Assembly: GCA_025358255.1 (NCBI GenBank) | Contig: JANYKC010000073.1 | Span: 1 to 53,622 of the forward strand | DNA length: 53,622 nucleotides | Origin: Spirochaetaceae bacterium | Lineage (GTDB): Bacteria; Spirochaetota; Spirochaetia; Treponematales; Rectinemataceae | Direction: 5' to 3' | Part shown: positions 7,945 through 16,745 of the stretch, one piece after another | Position numbering within the stretch: position 1 is the stretch's first letter | Layout of the letters: every line of letters begins with the position of its first letter | Notes under the pieces: generated by a model | Told to the model about the DNA's origin: nothing | What the model saw: the letters and a program-made list of their open reading frames with translations, nothing else | Database searches by the model: none | Position numbers and translations under genes: made by a program

Positions 7945-8919
7945 ATGCCGGAAAAAGAACAGCGTCATAGACTCAAGCAAAAGGACCTCGTGGCGGCGCT
8001 TTTCGTGTATTTTTCCGAGGAATACGACCGCCGCGGTGTGGATTCCATACTCGACATCGAAATCCCGCTCAAGGAAATCCGCCACCATCTCCTGGACCGT
8101 TTCGGGATCGATTACACGAGCGATTCCTGGATCTGCGTGCAACTCGGGAAGTACGAGGAGGAGAGCGGGGCCGCCCTCTTCCGGAAGCGGGAAACGACAG
8201 ACGGCTTCCTCCTGGGCATCGCCCCCGACATGCGCACCTATTTCCAGAAGCAGCACCTCTACGTCACGCAGAAGATCAAGGTCGCCAACGGCGTCCTCGA
8301 ACTCCTGCGCAACGATCCGGTCGGGAAGGCCGGACCCATCTCCATCCTCCTGGGCGCGGGCTCCACCGTGACAAGGATCGCCGAGGCGATCGCCGAAAGC
8401 CTGGAGGCCATGCCCGGCCCCTGGCGGGTGGCTACCCACAACCTGGGCGTCATCCAGACCCTCGGGAAGGCAGGGCCCCTCTCGGCCCGCGTCGAGCTCT
8501 CCGTGCCCGAAGGCAGGGTGGATCCGGTCACCAACCTCATCATCGGGAAGAACGAGGAGTTCTACGGAAGGATAGCCTTCGATTGGGCTGTCGAGGGCAC
8601 GTCCTTCCTCAAGGACGGGGCGCTCTATGTGGAGAGCGCGGACGAGGTGGCGGTGAAATCCGCCATCATCCATCGCTGCTCCGGCCGGAAGGTCCTGGTC
8701 CTCACGGGCCATGAGGGGATCGCCGCGGTTCCGGCAGGCCTTTCGCCCTTCGGACGAATCGAGGAATACGACTATATAGTACTGCCTCGCGCCTCCCTCG
8801 AGGGCGCCAAGGCGAGTCGCTTCGACCTGTCCTTCCGGCCCCTGCGCGAGCTCTTCGAGCCCCTCGTGCTCAACTGGAACTACGAGATACTGAGGACGAG
8901 GCGGGCCAAGGGGAAATGA
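7945..8919 (+). CDS. DeoR-type (DeoRC sensor domain) transcriptional regulator
   Basis: The start at 7945 is chosen over upstream frames because GAGGG precedes it and the candidate promoter ends at 7919. The 324-residue protein has a C-terminal half like the DeoR sugar-phosphate-binding domain: ILLGAGSTVTRIAEAI (about residue 133), a THNLGVI segment and VLVLTGHEG near residue 255. The N-terminal 110 residues do not show a standard DeoR winged helix; IPLKEIRHHLLDRFGIDYTSDSWI may be a divergent one. It is divergent from the sugar ABC operon, so it most likely controls that operon in response to a phosphorylated sugar. Confidence 0.7.
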   Translation: MPEKEQRHRLKQKDLVAALFVYFSEEYDRRGVDSILDIEIPLKEIRHHLLDRFGIDYTSDSWICVQLGKYEEESGAALFRKRETTDGFLLGIAPDMRTYFQKQHLYVTQKIKVANGVLELLRNDPVGKAGPISILLGAGSTVTRIAEAIAESLEAMPGPWRVATHNLGVIQTLGKAGPLSARVELSVPEGRVDPVTNLIIGKNEEFYGRIAFDWAVEGTSFLKDGALYVESADEVAVKSAIIHRCSGRKVLVLTGHEGIAAVPAGLSPFGRIEEYDYIVLPRASLEGAKASRFDLSFRPLRELFEPLVLNWNYEILRTRRAKGK

Positions 8920-8968
8920 TCCCCGCTGCCGGGCCGTCGCGCCCGTGCGAAATCGCAAAGGAGCGGCC

Positions 8969-9652
8969 ATGCCCAGACCCACGATGGAGCGGATCCTCGG
9001 TTCGGCGATCAAGCAGCGCGGCTTCCGCCCCTCGCCCGGCGCCGCGGGGAAGGTCGAGGAAGTAGTCCTCACCTTTGACGAGGCGGAAGCCCTGCGACTG
9101 GCCGATCTCGATGGCCTCTACCAGCAGGCCGCGGCGCAGCGGATGGGGATCTCCCGCCAGACCTTCGGCCGGATCATCGAGGTGGCGAGGCGGAAGAGCG
9201 CAGACGCGCTGATCAACGGCAAAAGCCTTCGCATCGACGGAGGCACCGTGGCCATCGAGGCGGGCGGCGGGCGGCCCGCCCTCATCGCGGTCCCGACCGA
9301 TCCGCAGGGCCTCATCGAAGGGCATTTCGGCCGTTGCCTGCGTTTCTCGATATTCACGGCCTCGACGGAAGGCAAGATCTCCCCGGAGGCGAGGGTCGAG
9401 GCGATCGAAGCGCCCGGATGCAGGTCAGGAGCCGCCGCGAGGCTTGCGGCTTTGGGCGTCTCTGTCCTCATCTGCGGCTGCATCGGCGACGGGGCGGTCC
9501 ATGCCTTCAACTCGCACGGCATTGCCGTGATGCGCGGAGCCTCCGGTCCGGCCCGCGCGGCCGCGCAGGCGCACGCGCAGGGCAAACTAAAGGACTCGGG
9601 CAAGTCCTGCGGTGGTGGGTGCCGCGCGCCTGGCCATGGATGCCCGGCCTAA
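8969..9652 (+). CDS. DUF134 HTH - NifX/NifB-type fusion protein
   Basis: The 227-residue protein joins two parts. Residues 1-90 match DUF134 DNA-binding proteins (RPTMERI, LTFDEAEALRLADLDGLYQ, and the helix-turn-helix RMGISRQTFGRII). Residues 100-215 match the dinitrogenase iron-molybdenum cofactor fold (EGHFGRCLRFSIF, GCRSGAAARL, LICGCIGDGAV, GIAVMRGASG), followed by a Cys/His-rich tail. AAAGGAG lies 5 bases before the ATG. Known DUF134-NifX proteins are thought to bind metal clusters and regulate redox or metal genes. A separate NifX-only paralogue lies at 25471-25836. Confidence 0.85.
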   Translation: MPRPTMERILGSAIKQRGFRPSPGAAGKVEEVVLTFDEAEALRLADLDGLYQQAAAQRMGISRQTFGRIIEVARRKSADALINGKSLRIDGGTVAIEAGGGRPALIAVPTDPQGLIEGHFGRCLRFSIFTASTEGKISPEARVEAIEAPGCRSGAAARLAALGVSVLICGCIGDGAVHAFNSHGIAVMRGASGPARAAAQAHAQGKLKDSGKSCGGGCRAPGHGCPA

Positions 9653-9694
9653 GGGCCGCCTCCTGCCGTCGTTGCCGCCTCGCGGCATGTCGCC

Positions 9695-11308
9695 TTATTT
9701 CCCGGCCGCCGCGGAAGGATCGCGGAAGCGGATTTCCCAGCTGAGGCCGGGCGGGCCCGAGCGGCTCACGCTGCCCTTGAGCTGGCGCTGGACTATCTCA
9801 TGGACCGTGGCTAAGCCGAGGCGCATTTTCGACCCATCGGCATCGGCGATCCCCATGCCGTCGTCGCTGACGACGACTCGTATCTCGCCGGTCGGGTCCT
9901 TGGTCATCGCCAGTCTGATGGCGCCGGTGGGCCTGTCCCCGAAGGCGTGCCGGAAGGCGTTGACCACGAGCTCGTTCACGACGAGGCCACAGGGGATGGC
10001 CGCGTCCAGGGACACTTCCGCGGAGCCGAGGTCGAAGTCGAGGCTGACCTCCCTGGCTTCCCGCGCGCAATAGCGCGCCACCGACCTGACCAGGTCCCGA
10101 AGGTAATCGCCCAGCTCGATATGGGATAGGTCCCGCGCGATGTAGAGCTTCTGGTGGACGAGGGACATCGCCTGGATGCGGAGCATCGTCCTTTTCACGA
10201 GATCGGTGAAGGCCGGATCGTCGGCGTACATCGCCTCGAGCTCAAGGAATGAGGCGATGATGTTCATGTTGTTCTTGGTCCGGTGGTAGAGCTCCTTGAG
10301 GAGCATTTCCTTTTCCCGGAGCGAGGCCTCGAGTACCTCCGCGGATCTGCGCCTTTCGGTGATGTCGCGGATGATCGCGATCGTGAGCATTTCCCCGTCG
10401 CTCTCGTAGCGGTCCACACCGACCTCGATGGGGAACTCGCTTCCGTCCTTGCGGAGGCCGACGGTCCCGTAATGCCTCGGCACCGCCTCGCCCGCCGCCC
10501 TGCGACGCACATGGTCCAGGATCATCTCCCTGGCGGACGGGGCGATCTGCTCGAGGATCGGATGTCCGACCAGCTCTTCCTCGCGCTCGTAGCCGAAAAG
10601 CCTCAGGTAGGCGGGATTCATGAAGACCGAGATGCCTTCCCTGGAAATGCCGATGGCGTCCTGGGAATTCTCGAAGACGGAGCGGAAGCGCGACTCGCTG
10701 CGCGCGAGGGCGCGGTTCGCCGCTTCGGTGGCGGCGAGGGCGCGGACCACCTCCTCGTTCTTTTCGGCGATGAGGCGCCTGGCCTCGATCTCCTGGAGGT
10801 TCCTGTAGCCGATGCCCGCGAGGATCTCCGTGAAGGTCTTGATGAAGGACAGGTAGCGGTCGAGTTTCTCGCGGGACCAGACGGGGACCTTGGCCACGGC
10901 CAGGAGGAAGGTCTCCTCGTCGAAGCCGTGCTCCTTTGCCTCGGCGCGGAAGAAAGGGAGGTCGGGTGGGCCGAGGAAGAGCTGGCCGGTGAAGAAGTTG
11001 CCGAGGGGCTTCCCGCCGATGATGATGGGTATCGCGTTGTCCACGAGGCCATGGGGACAGGTATATGAGACGGCCGGCGAAGCTTCCGAAAGGTGGCTCG
11101 CGATGTAGCGGTCGCTCACCACGCACTCCCTTGCCGTCAGGGGATCGGCCCGGTAGAATTTCGTGCAGACGTCCTGCCATGCGGTGGCGGTAAGGATCCT
11201 TCCGTCGTTGCCGATGATGGCCGAAGGGAAGGAGTAGATGGCGTCTAGTTCGTCCTGGAGGCGCTGGAAGAGGGGAATATCGATCAGGTCCTCAAGCCGG
11301 TAGTCCAT
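9695..11308 (-). CDS. PocR-PAS-HisKA_2 sensor histidine kinase
   Basis: The 537-residue protein has no membrane segment, so it is a cytoplasmic sensor. Domain order: PocR-type ligand domain (about 5-170, including CPHGLVDNAIPI and GNFFTGQLFL), a linker helix, a PAS domain (about 200-320, ending IIRDITERR), a HisKA_2 dimerisation domain with the phospho-acceptor His in ELYHRTKNN (about 340), and an ATPase domain with N box VVNELVVNAFRHAF and DDGMGI. PocR domains in known proteins sense small organic molecules such as propanediol. No response regulator is adjacent. Confidence 0.85.
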   Translation of the reverse strand: MDYRLEDLIDIPLFQRLQDELDAIYSFPSAIIGNDGRILTATAWQDVCTKFYRADPLTARECVVSDRYIASHLSEASPAVSYTCPHGLVDNAIPIIIGGKPLGNFFTGQLFLGPPDLPFFRAEAKEHGFDEETFLLAVAKVPVWSREKLDRYLSFIKTFTEILAGIGYRNLQEIEARRLIAEKNEEVVRALAATEAANRALARSESRFRSVFENSQDAIGISREGISVFMNPAYLRLFGYEREEELVGHPILEQIAPSAREMILDHVRRRAAGEAVPRHYGTVGLRKDGSEFPIEVGVDRYESDGEMLTIAIIRDITERRRSAEVLEASLREKEMLLKELYHRTKNNMNIIASFLELEAMYADDPAFTDLVKRTMLRIQAMSLVHQKLYIARDLSHIELGDYLRDLVRSVARYCAREAREVSLDFDLGSAEVSLDAAIPCGLVVNELVVNAFRHAFGDRPTGAIRLAMTKDPTGEIRVVVSDDGMGIADADGSKMRLGLATVHEIVQRQLKGSVSRSGPPGLSWEIRFRDPSAAAGK

Positions 11309-11348
11309 CCTTGGCCCCCCACGCCAAGTCTAGATCGTGGCGAGGCGA

Positions 11349-11669
11349 TTATCCACCGGTTTCCAGCCGTTTGCGCCGATTCTGGAGGACGGAACCCTCC
11401 GCGCAGGCGGCCAGCTCCAGGACGCAGGGGGCGACAAGACGGTATTCGACGAGGGTCCCGCGCTTTTCGTCATCGATGAGCCCTGCGGTTTTCAGTTGGG
11501 ATAGATGCTTCGAGGCGACCGACTTGTCTATCCCGACCTCGGTTGCAAGCTCGCAGACGCACCATGGGCGCTCCTTGAGCTTGTCGAGCATGAGGATCCG
11601 CATCGGGTGGGAAAGGGCCTTGAACATCTCGGCCTTGAGCTCATAGCGCTTCAGGCTATTCGTTTCCAT
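11349..11669 (-). CDS. arsR: ArsR-family repressor (first)
   Basis: The 106-residue winged-helix protein has the ArsR core: KALSHPMRILMLDKL, then the Cys-containing helix segment WCVCELATEVGIDKSVASKHLSQLKTAGLI. CVCEL is the position of the metalloid-binding ELCVC motif in the ArsR family. A further Cys pair lies near the C-terminus (PCVLELAACAE). It is divergent from the thioredoxin/permease pair and probably represses it, and itself, until arsenite or a related thiophile binds. Two related palindromes lie in the divergent region. The ribosome site is weak. Confidence 0.85.
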   Translation of the reverse strand: METNSLKRYELKAEMFKALSHPMRILMLDKLKERPWCVCELATEVGIDKSVASKHLSQLKTAGLIDDEKRGTLVEYRLVAPCVLELAACAEGSVLQNRRKRLETGG

Positions 11670-11677
11670 GGATTAAA

Positions 11678-11695
11678 GTTGCAATGTTTGGAAAC
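11678..11695 (-). promoter_or_regulatory. Candidate second ArsR operator
   Basis: Read on the minus strand, GTTTCCAAACATTGCAAC resembles the 18-base palindrome at 11731-11748 in its first eight bases and its AAC end. It lies 9 bases upstream of the arsR start, suited to autoregulation. Confidence 0.35.
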
Positions 11696-11712
11696 AAAAG
11701 TCAATAAGCCTC

Positions 11713-11748
11713 TTGACAGAATAGTGCAAAGTTTCCAATATTAGAAAC
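11713..11748 (+). promoter_or_regulatory. Promoter and ArsR operator of the thioredoxin/permease unit
   Basis: TTGACA (11713-11718), 17 bases, CAATAT (11736-11741). The 18-base near-perfect palindrome GTTTCCAATATTAGAAAC (11731-11748) covers the -10 box, so repressor binding would block polymerase directly. The palindrome departs from symmetry at only one base pair. Confidence 0.6.
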
Positions 11749-11824
11749 AAGATGGCTTGATGGATTGCTTTCGCCCATGCCGAGGCGGTAAGCAAGGGCT
11801 GATTTTCGACAGACGGAGGTTCAT

Positions 11825-12067
11825 ATGAAGATCCAGGTCCTTGGTTCAGGCTGCGCGAAGTGCAAGTACCTGGAGCAGCACGCCAGGGAAGCGGTGGCTG
11901 AGCTGGGCATCCAGGCCGAGGTCGAGAAGGTCACCGACATCCAGGCGATCATGGCGATGGGCGTGATGATGCCCCCTGCCTTGGCCATCGATGGCGTGGT
12001 GAAGAGCTCCGGCAGGGTCCTCACGAAAGAGCAGGTCAGCGAGATCATCACGAGACAAGCCAAGTAA
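11825..12067 (+). CDS. Small thioredoxin-like protein (redox-active disulfide protein)
   Basis: This 80-residue thioredoxin-fold protein has a Cys pair in GCAKCKYLE near residue 10 and a cis-Pro segment MMPPALAIDG. GGAGG lies 5 bases before the ATG. It overlaps the permease gene by one base (TAATG). Such proteins commonly accompany ArsP-like permeases and may deliver or reduce the thiol-bound substrate. It is cytoplasmic as there is no signal peptide. Confidence 0.85.
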   Translation: MKIQVLGSGCAKCKYLEQHAREAVAELGIQAEVEKVTDIQAIMAMGVMMPPALAIDGVVKSSGRVLTKEQVSEIITRQAK

Positions 12068-13017
12068 TGTGGCAGAGAGCCGTTGATTGGCTTGTGTACG
12101 GGCAGCTGGGCCTGTCGGCCGGGGCGCCTTTGGGCTCTGCCCTGGATTTTTTCATCTACGACACGGCCAAGATTTTCTTCCTTCTCGTGGTCATCATCTT
12201 CGCCATTGCCTTGCTGCGCAGTTACTTTCCAGCGGAAAAAACCAAGAAGGTCCTCGAAAAGGTCCCTGAATCCCTCGGCAATGTCCTCGCGGCGCTTTTG
12301 GGGGTCGTGACGCCTTTTTGCTCCTGCTCGGCCGTGCCGCTTTTCATCGGCTTCATCGAGGCGGGCATCCCCTTGGGTGTCACCTTCTCCTTCCTCGTAT
12401 CCGCCCCCATGGTGAACGAAGTGGCCCTCATCATGCTCTGGGGCCTTTTTGGCTGGAGGATAGCACTCCTCTATATCGGCTCCGGCCTGGTTGTCGCCAT
12501 CCTGAGCGGATTGGTCATCGGGCGCCTGAAGCTCGAGAAGTGGGTCGAGGAGCATGTCTACAGGATCCATTCGGGCGAAGCCGTGATCGAGACCCTCACC
12601 TGGAAGGACCGCCTGCAGTACGCCTGGGGCTACGTTGGCGAGATCGTGGGCAAGGTCTGGCCCTATGTCCTCGTGGGCATCGCGATAGGAGGCCTCATGC
12701 ACGGCTACGCCCCCGCCGACTTCCTCGTGAAATACGCGGGACCCAGCGTCTGGTACGCGGTTCCCCTGGCCGTCCTCATCGGCGTGCCGCTCTATTCGAA
12801 CGCCGCCGGTGTCATACCAATTGTCAAGGTACTCATGGAGAAGGGCATGGCGATGGGCACCTCGCTGGCCTTCATGATGGCGGTCACGGCGCTTTCCCTG
12901 CCCGAGGCAATACTCCTCCGCAAGGTGCTCAAGCCCAGGCTCCTGGCCATCTACTTCGGCGTCGTGGCCATCGGGATCATGCTCACGGGCTACCTCTTCA
13001 ACGCGGTCCTTCGCTAG
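12067..13017 (+). CDS. ArsP-like permease (DUF318 family)
   Basis: The 316-residue membrane protein has about eight hydrophobic segments and the hallmark TPFCSCSAVP motif near residue 80, followed by SAPMVNEVAL. ArsP members export trivalent organoarsenicals such as methylarsenite; others in the family have unknown substrates. It is translationally coupled to the thioredoxin-like gene and lies under the ArsR-type operator, supporting metalloid efflux. It could instead handle another thiophilic substrate. Confidence 0.8.
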   Translation: MWQRAVDWLVYGQLGLSAGAPLGSALDFFIYDTAKIFFLLVVIIFAIALLRSYFPAEKTKKVLEKVPESLGNVLAALLGVVTPFCSCSAVPLFIGFIEAGIPLGVTFSFLVSAPMVNEVALIMLWGLFGWRIALLYIGSGLVVAILSGLVIGRLKLEKWVEEHVYRIHSGEAVIETLTWKDRLQYAWGYVGEIVGKVWPYVLVGIAIGGLMHGYAPADFLVKYAGPSVWYAVPLAVLIGVPLYSNAAGVIPIVKVLMEKGMAMGTSLAFMMAVTALSLPEAILLRKVLKPRLLAIYFGVVAIGIMLTGYLFNAVLR

Positions 13018-13048
13018 TGATGCCTCGACGGAGGGTGTCAGGCGGGGA

Positions 13049-15175
13049 TCAGGCCGACGGGCTTCCGTCCTCCTCCACGATGGCGCGGGCAAGCCCGCGG
13101 ATCCTTGTCTCCATGTAGTGCTGGCCTTCGGCCAGTTCCAGGGATTCATCCTCAAGCGATATCTCCGCGATGTAGTGCGACATGTCGCCGGCCGCCGCTT
13201 TCCTGAGCATCTGGGCAAGCGCCAGGTCCAGCGCCGCCTTTTTCGCCGAGTCGAGACCCAGGAAATCCTTCTTCAGGTCAGGTCCGAAAAGGGCATATCC
13301 GCCGCCCGTCTTGGGGCGGATGAGGAATTCCACTTCCTCGGTGACCGCGCTGATCACGGTGCCGACCGCTCCTGCCGTCTCCGCGTGTTTCGGGCTTATC
13401 GAGGTGGTGCCCAGGCGGCGGGCCAAGTCCGGGAGGAAGGCCGCCATCGGAGCTCCGACGCCGAGCAGGGGGAGCCCAAGCTTTATTGAATAGGAGAGCG
13501 AGCCGTCGCGTTTACCTGAAGCCGCGCCTTCCCAAAAGCGTTCGCCGAACCCGGTGATGGCCAGTTCCCCTTCCTTGCGGGGGCGGCCTGAATCCGCGAT
13601 GGCCTCGTACACCACTGCCGTCGCGAGTTTTTCCGTGATTGCATCGCGCAGCATCTTTCCACAGATGTCCACTCCCACTCCGAGCCTCGCGGCGAAGGAT
13701 GCAAGGGCTTCCTCCGCGGACCGCAGGTCCCAAAGCCGGAAGCCTCCTTCGGCGTGGAGGAGATCCGTGGGAGTCAGGCCACAGCGCATGACATAGCCGA
13801 ATTCCTCAAGCCTTTTCATGGGGATGCAGGAGAGGAAGGGATACGCGAGGGCGCGGGACAAGCCCAGGATGTTTTGGGGACCCGAACGCAGGGCCAGCAG
13901 CACGGCCTTTTCCCTCGGCTCGAGCCATGCCTCGCTGGAAGGTTCCGACACGAGGATAAAGACCTGGGCGGGATGCATCATCGCGATCTCAGCCAGGGGC
14001 GAGGAGGCTATCTCGGCGTGGAGTCCACGGACGCGCCCGTCAAGCGAGACCGCATGGCAGATCGGCAGGATGCGCCTCGGGCCCACCTGGATTTTCCCGT
14101 GCTCGATGTGGATCTCGCTGTCCCCGCCCAGGCCGATCGAGCTCGATTTCAGGGTCCGGACAGCGGTCCGGTGTTTCCCGATGACCGCTCCCCTGCCGCT
14201 CAACACCGGCCTTCCCCGGGAGGTGATGGCCACGTCGCTCGTGGTTCCGCCCATGTCCACCACGAGGGCGTCGTCCACGCCGGCAAGCCTGAGGGCTCCC
14301 TGGGCGCTCGCCGCAGGCCCGGAGAGGATCATCTCGATGGGCTTTTCGCAGGCCTCGGCGAGGTTCATGAGCGAGCCGTCCGCGCGCACTATGGTGAGGG
14401 GCGTAGCAATGCCCCGACGAAGCAGTTCCTTTTCCACGGCGGTGCACAGCTCCATGATGAGGGGGCCGATGCGCGCGTTCAGGATCGTGGTGGTCGCCCT
14501 GAGGATGCGGTCGAGTTCGCTCGAGAGTTCGTGGCCTGTCACGACAGGCAGGTCCGTGGTCCTCCGGATGATGGCCTTGATCCTGTCCTCGTGCTCAGGG
14601 TTCCTGCACGCGCCTGCGCCGGTCACGGCGAGGGCTTCCACACCCTCTCCTTCTATCAGCCCGAGGACCGCGGCCTCCACTTCGGCCTCGTCCAGGTCCT
14701 CGAGGAGGGAGCCCATGATGTCGTGGTTGCCCTTGACCGCCCTGAGGGGCCTGTGGGTTATCCTTGCGAGGTCGTAGCTGTCGTAGCCGGCGAGGAGGAG
14801 GCCTACCTTGCGGCCTTTGCCTTCCACTATCGCGTTCGTCGCGAAGGTGGTCGCCAGGGAAACGCGCCTGATTCCGGCGAACAGGGCGGAGGGCAGGGCA
14901 TCGAGGGCGCTCCCGATCCCCTTGGCCGGATAGCGGTGGGTCGTGATCGCCTTGGCGGAAGCGAGCACCGATCGATCCTTGAAATCATACAGGACGGCGT
15001 CGGTGTAGGTGCCGCCTGCGTCCATCCCGAGCCCCAGCCCATGCCGCAGTTCCGTGGCGCCTTCATAGCCCGTTCCTTCGATCCTGTCGCCCAGGTGCCC
15101 TGCTTTTCCATCGCGGACGACATAGAAACGGCGGCATATCCCGGTCTCTAGCTCCTGTGCCGGCGGTTTTTCCAT
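13049..15175 (-). CDS. Hydantoinase/oxoprolinase-family protein
   Basis: From the ATG at 15175 the product has 708 residues. The N-terminal Hydant_A_N region contains LGLGMDAGGTYTDAVLYD (about residue 50), an ASKHA-type phosphate-binding loop. The main domain has the second phosphate motif VVDMGGTTSDVAI (about 295) and the segment LSGPAASAQGA. Family members cleave hydantoins or 5-oxoproline with ATP, but usually as an A/B pair; no B subunit gene is adjacent. About 50 residues precede the nucleotide loop, longer than in HyuA. It lies between two ArsR units without an obvious link to arsenic. The substrate is unknown. Confidence 0.8.
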   Translation of the reverse strand: MEKPPAQELETGICRRFYVVRDGKAGHLGDRIEGTGYEGATELRHGLGLGMDAGGTYTDAVLYDFKDRSVLASAKAITTHRYPAKGIGSALDALPSALFAGIRRVSLATTFATNAIVEGKGRKVGLLLAGYDSYDLARITHRPLRAVKGNHDIMGSLLEDLDEAEVEAAVLGLIEGEGVEALAVTGAGACRNPEHEDRIKAIIRRTTDLPVVTGHELSSELDRILRATTTILNARIGPLIMELCTAVEKELLRRGIATPLTIVRADGSLMNLAEACEKPIEMILSGPAASAQGALRLAGVDDALVVDMGGTTSDVAITSRGRPVLSGRGAVIGKHRTAVRTLKSSSIGLGGDSEIHIEHGKIQVGPRRILPICHAVSLDGRVRGLHAEIASSPLAEIAMMHPAQVFILVSEPSSEAWLEPREKAVLLALRSGPQNILGLSRALAYPFLSCIPMKRLEEFGYVMRCGLTPTDLLHAEGGFRLWDLRSAEEALASFAARLGVGVDICGKMLRDAITEKLATAVVYEAIADSGRPRKEGELAITGFGERFWEGAASGKRDGSLSYSIKLGLPLLGVGAPMAAFLPDLARRLGTTSISPKHAETAGAVGTVISAVTEEVEFLIRPKTGGGYALFGPDLKKDFLGLDSAKKAALDLALAQMLRKAAAGDMSHYIAEISLEDESLELAEGQHYMETRIRGLARAIVEEDGSPSA

Positions 15176-15220
15176 GGTGCGGGCGATTCTACTCCCGCCG
15201 CGGATGCCGCGCAATTGGGC

Positions 15221-15595
15221 CTATGCGCGGCCCTTGCCTGGCCTGCGGGCGCTTCCCTTCCGTCCGGAGACAGCGCAACCCTTGCTTTGCCCCTTCGTTG
15301 CCTCTTCCTCGAGCATCCCCTGTTCGATGCAATCGACAAAATGCGTGACGCAGTCGCAGGTAAGCGAGCATTCGCTGAAAGTGCCATGCTTGATGCCGCG
15401 CACAAGCCCCGCGCGCTTCAGGACGGAGAGGTGTTTCGAGACTGTCGTGATGTCCGAACCGATCGCCTCGGTAAGCTCGCCGACGAATTTCGGCCCTGAT
15501 TCGAGCATTTCGATGATGAGGAGCCGCGAGGGATGGGCAAGGGACTTGAGGAGCGACGCCCGGGTTTCCAGCCTCTGCCTGTCCGTATCGTTCAT
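15221..15595 (-). CDS. arsR: ArsR-family repressor (second)
   Basis: The 124-residue protein has the winged helix LKSLAHPSRLLIIEMLE and SDITTVSKHLSVLKRAGLV. A Cys cluster after the wing (CSLTCDCVTHFVDCIE, about residues 72-87) differs from the ELCVC site of the first ArsR and is typical of a distinct metalloid-binding geometry. The ATG at 15595 follows AAGGTGG. It is divergent from acr3 and lies next to a palindromic operator, so it most likely controls acr3-arsC. The C-terminal tail is Lys/Arg-rich. Confidence 0.85.
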   Translation of the reverse strand: MNDTDRQRLETRASLLKSLAHPSRLLIIEMLESGPKFVGELTEAIGSDITTVSKHLSVLKRAGLVRGIKHGTFSECSLTCDCVTHFVDCIEQGMLEEEATKGQSKGCAVSGRKGSARRPGKGRA

Positions 15596-15603
15596 GTTCC
15601 ACC

Positions 15604-15632
15604 TTGACATACTTGGCCGATCTGCCAACAAT
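15604..15632 (+). promoter_or_regulatory. Promoter and ArsR operator of acr3-arsC
   Basis: TTGACA (15604-15609), 17 bases, AACAAT (15627-15632). A perfect inverted repeat TTGGC-N6-GCCAA (15613-15628) fills the spacer between the two boxes, an ideal repressor site. Its sequence is unlike the GTTTC/GAAAC operator of the other ArsR unit, so the two repressors need not cross-regulate. Confidence 0.6.
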
Positions 15633-15678
15633 GATGGTTGTCCGTTTTCTTGTCAACTGTTCCCCAAAGGAGCGCCCG

Positions 15679-16745
15679 ATGCCCGACTTGGCAAGCAAGA
15701 GACTATCCTTCCTTGACCGCTGGTTGACCCTCTGGATATTCCTTGCGATGGGGATCGGGGTCCTTGCGGGAGCCTTGGTGCCCGGCGTCGCCTCCTTCTG
15801 GGACAGCCTCTCGTGGGGACAACGAACATCCCGATAGCGATCGGCCTCATACTCATGATGTACCCTCCGCTGGCCAAGGTGCGCTATGACGAAATGAGGG
15901 ACGTGTTCAAGGACAGGAAAGTCCTCACCCTCTCCTTGATCCAGAACTGGATCATCGGGCCCATCATCATGACAGCCCTTGCCATCGTTTTCCTCCGTGA
16001 CAAGCCGGAGTACATGGTGGGCCTCATCATGATCGGGCTGGCGCGGTGCATCGCCATGGTCATAGTATGGAACGACCTCGCCAAGGGCGATGGCGAATAT
16101 TGCGCCGGCCTTGTCGCGTTCAACTCGGTTTTCCAGGTCCTGTTCTATGCGGCGTACGCATGGATCTTCGTGACCCTCGTGCCGCCGCTGTTTGGCCTGG
16201 CAGGCAACATAGTCCATGTGGGCATCGGAGCGATCGCGAAGAGCGTCGGCATCTATCTAGGCATACCTTTCGCGGCGGGCTTCCTTTCATGGTTCTTCCT
16301 CAGGCGCGCCAAAGGCGAGGAATGGTATCGAGGGACCTACCTGCCGCGGATCTCTCCCATCACGCTTGCGGCGCTCCTCTTCACTATCCTCGTGATGTTC
16401 TCCCTCAAGGGGGAAAAGATAGTCTCCCTCCCCCTCGACGTGGTGCGCATCGCGATTCCCCTCCTGATCTACTTCGTGTCCATGTTTTTCGCATCGTTTT
16501 TCCTCAGCAAGCTGCTCGGGACCGACTACAAGAGGACCGTGACGCTTTCCTTCACCGCGGCGAGCAACAACTTCGAACTGGCAATCGCGGTAGCAGTGGC
16601 CGTATTCGGGATCGGCTCGGGGCAGGCATTCACGGCGGTCATCGGGCCTCTTGTCGAGGTGCCTGTCATGCTCGGCCTTGTCAATCTGGCGCTACGTCTG
16701 GAGGGAAGGTTTGGGCGTCCGGGAGTCGAAGCGGGACCAGGCTGA
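15679..16745 (+). pseudogene. acr3: Arsenite efflux transporter Acr3, one-base frameshift
   Basis: Residues from 15679 ([15 protein letters not shown]) run to the first conserved stretch FWDSLS, then the frame breaks; from 15813 the neighbouring frame gives [19 protein letters not shown], which normally follows directly as [10 protein letters not shown]. Inserting one G at tcg|tgggg (15813) restores a single 355-residue frame, the usual Acr3 length, with ten membrane segments and the conserved Cys in the region [13 protein letters not shown]. Acr3 exports arsenite using the proton gradient. Because the rest is intact and the break is a single base beside a G run, a read error is likelier than a dead gene. 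Confidence 0.85.

Noticed and set aside
13754..15151. A 465-codon plus-strand open frame
   Set aside because: Opposite the hydantoinase-family gene; its composition is an antisense shadow.
15189..16217. A 342-codon minus-strand open frame as an alternative to the ArsR/Acr3 call
   Set aside because: It runs opposite acr3 and only touches the ArsR region in another frame; both known families are plain in the other frames.
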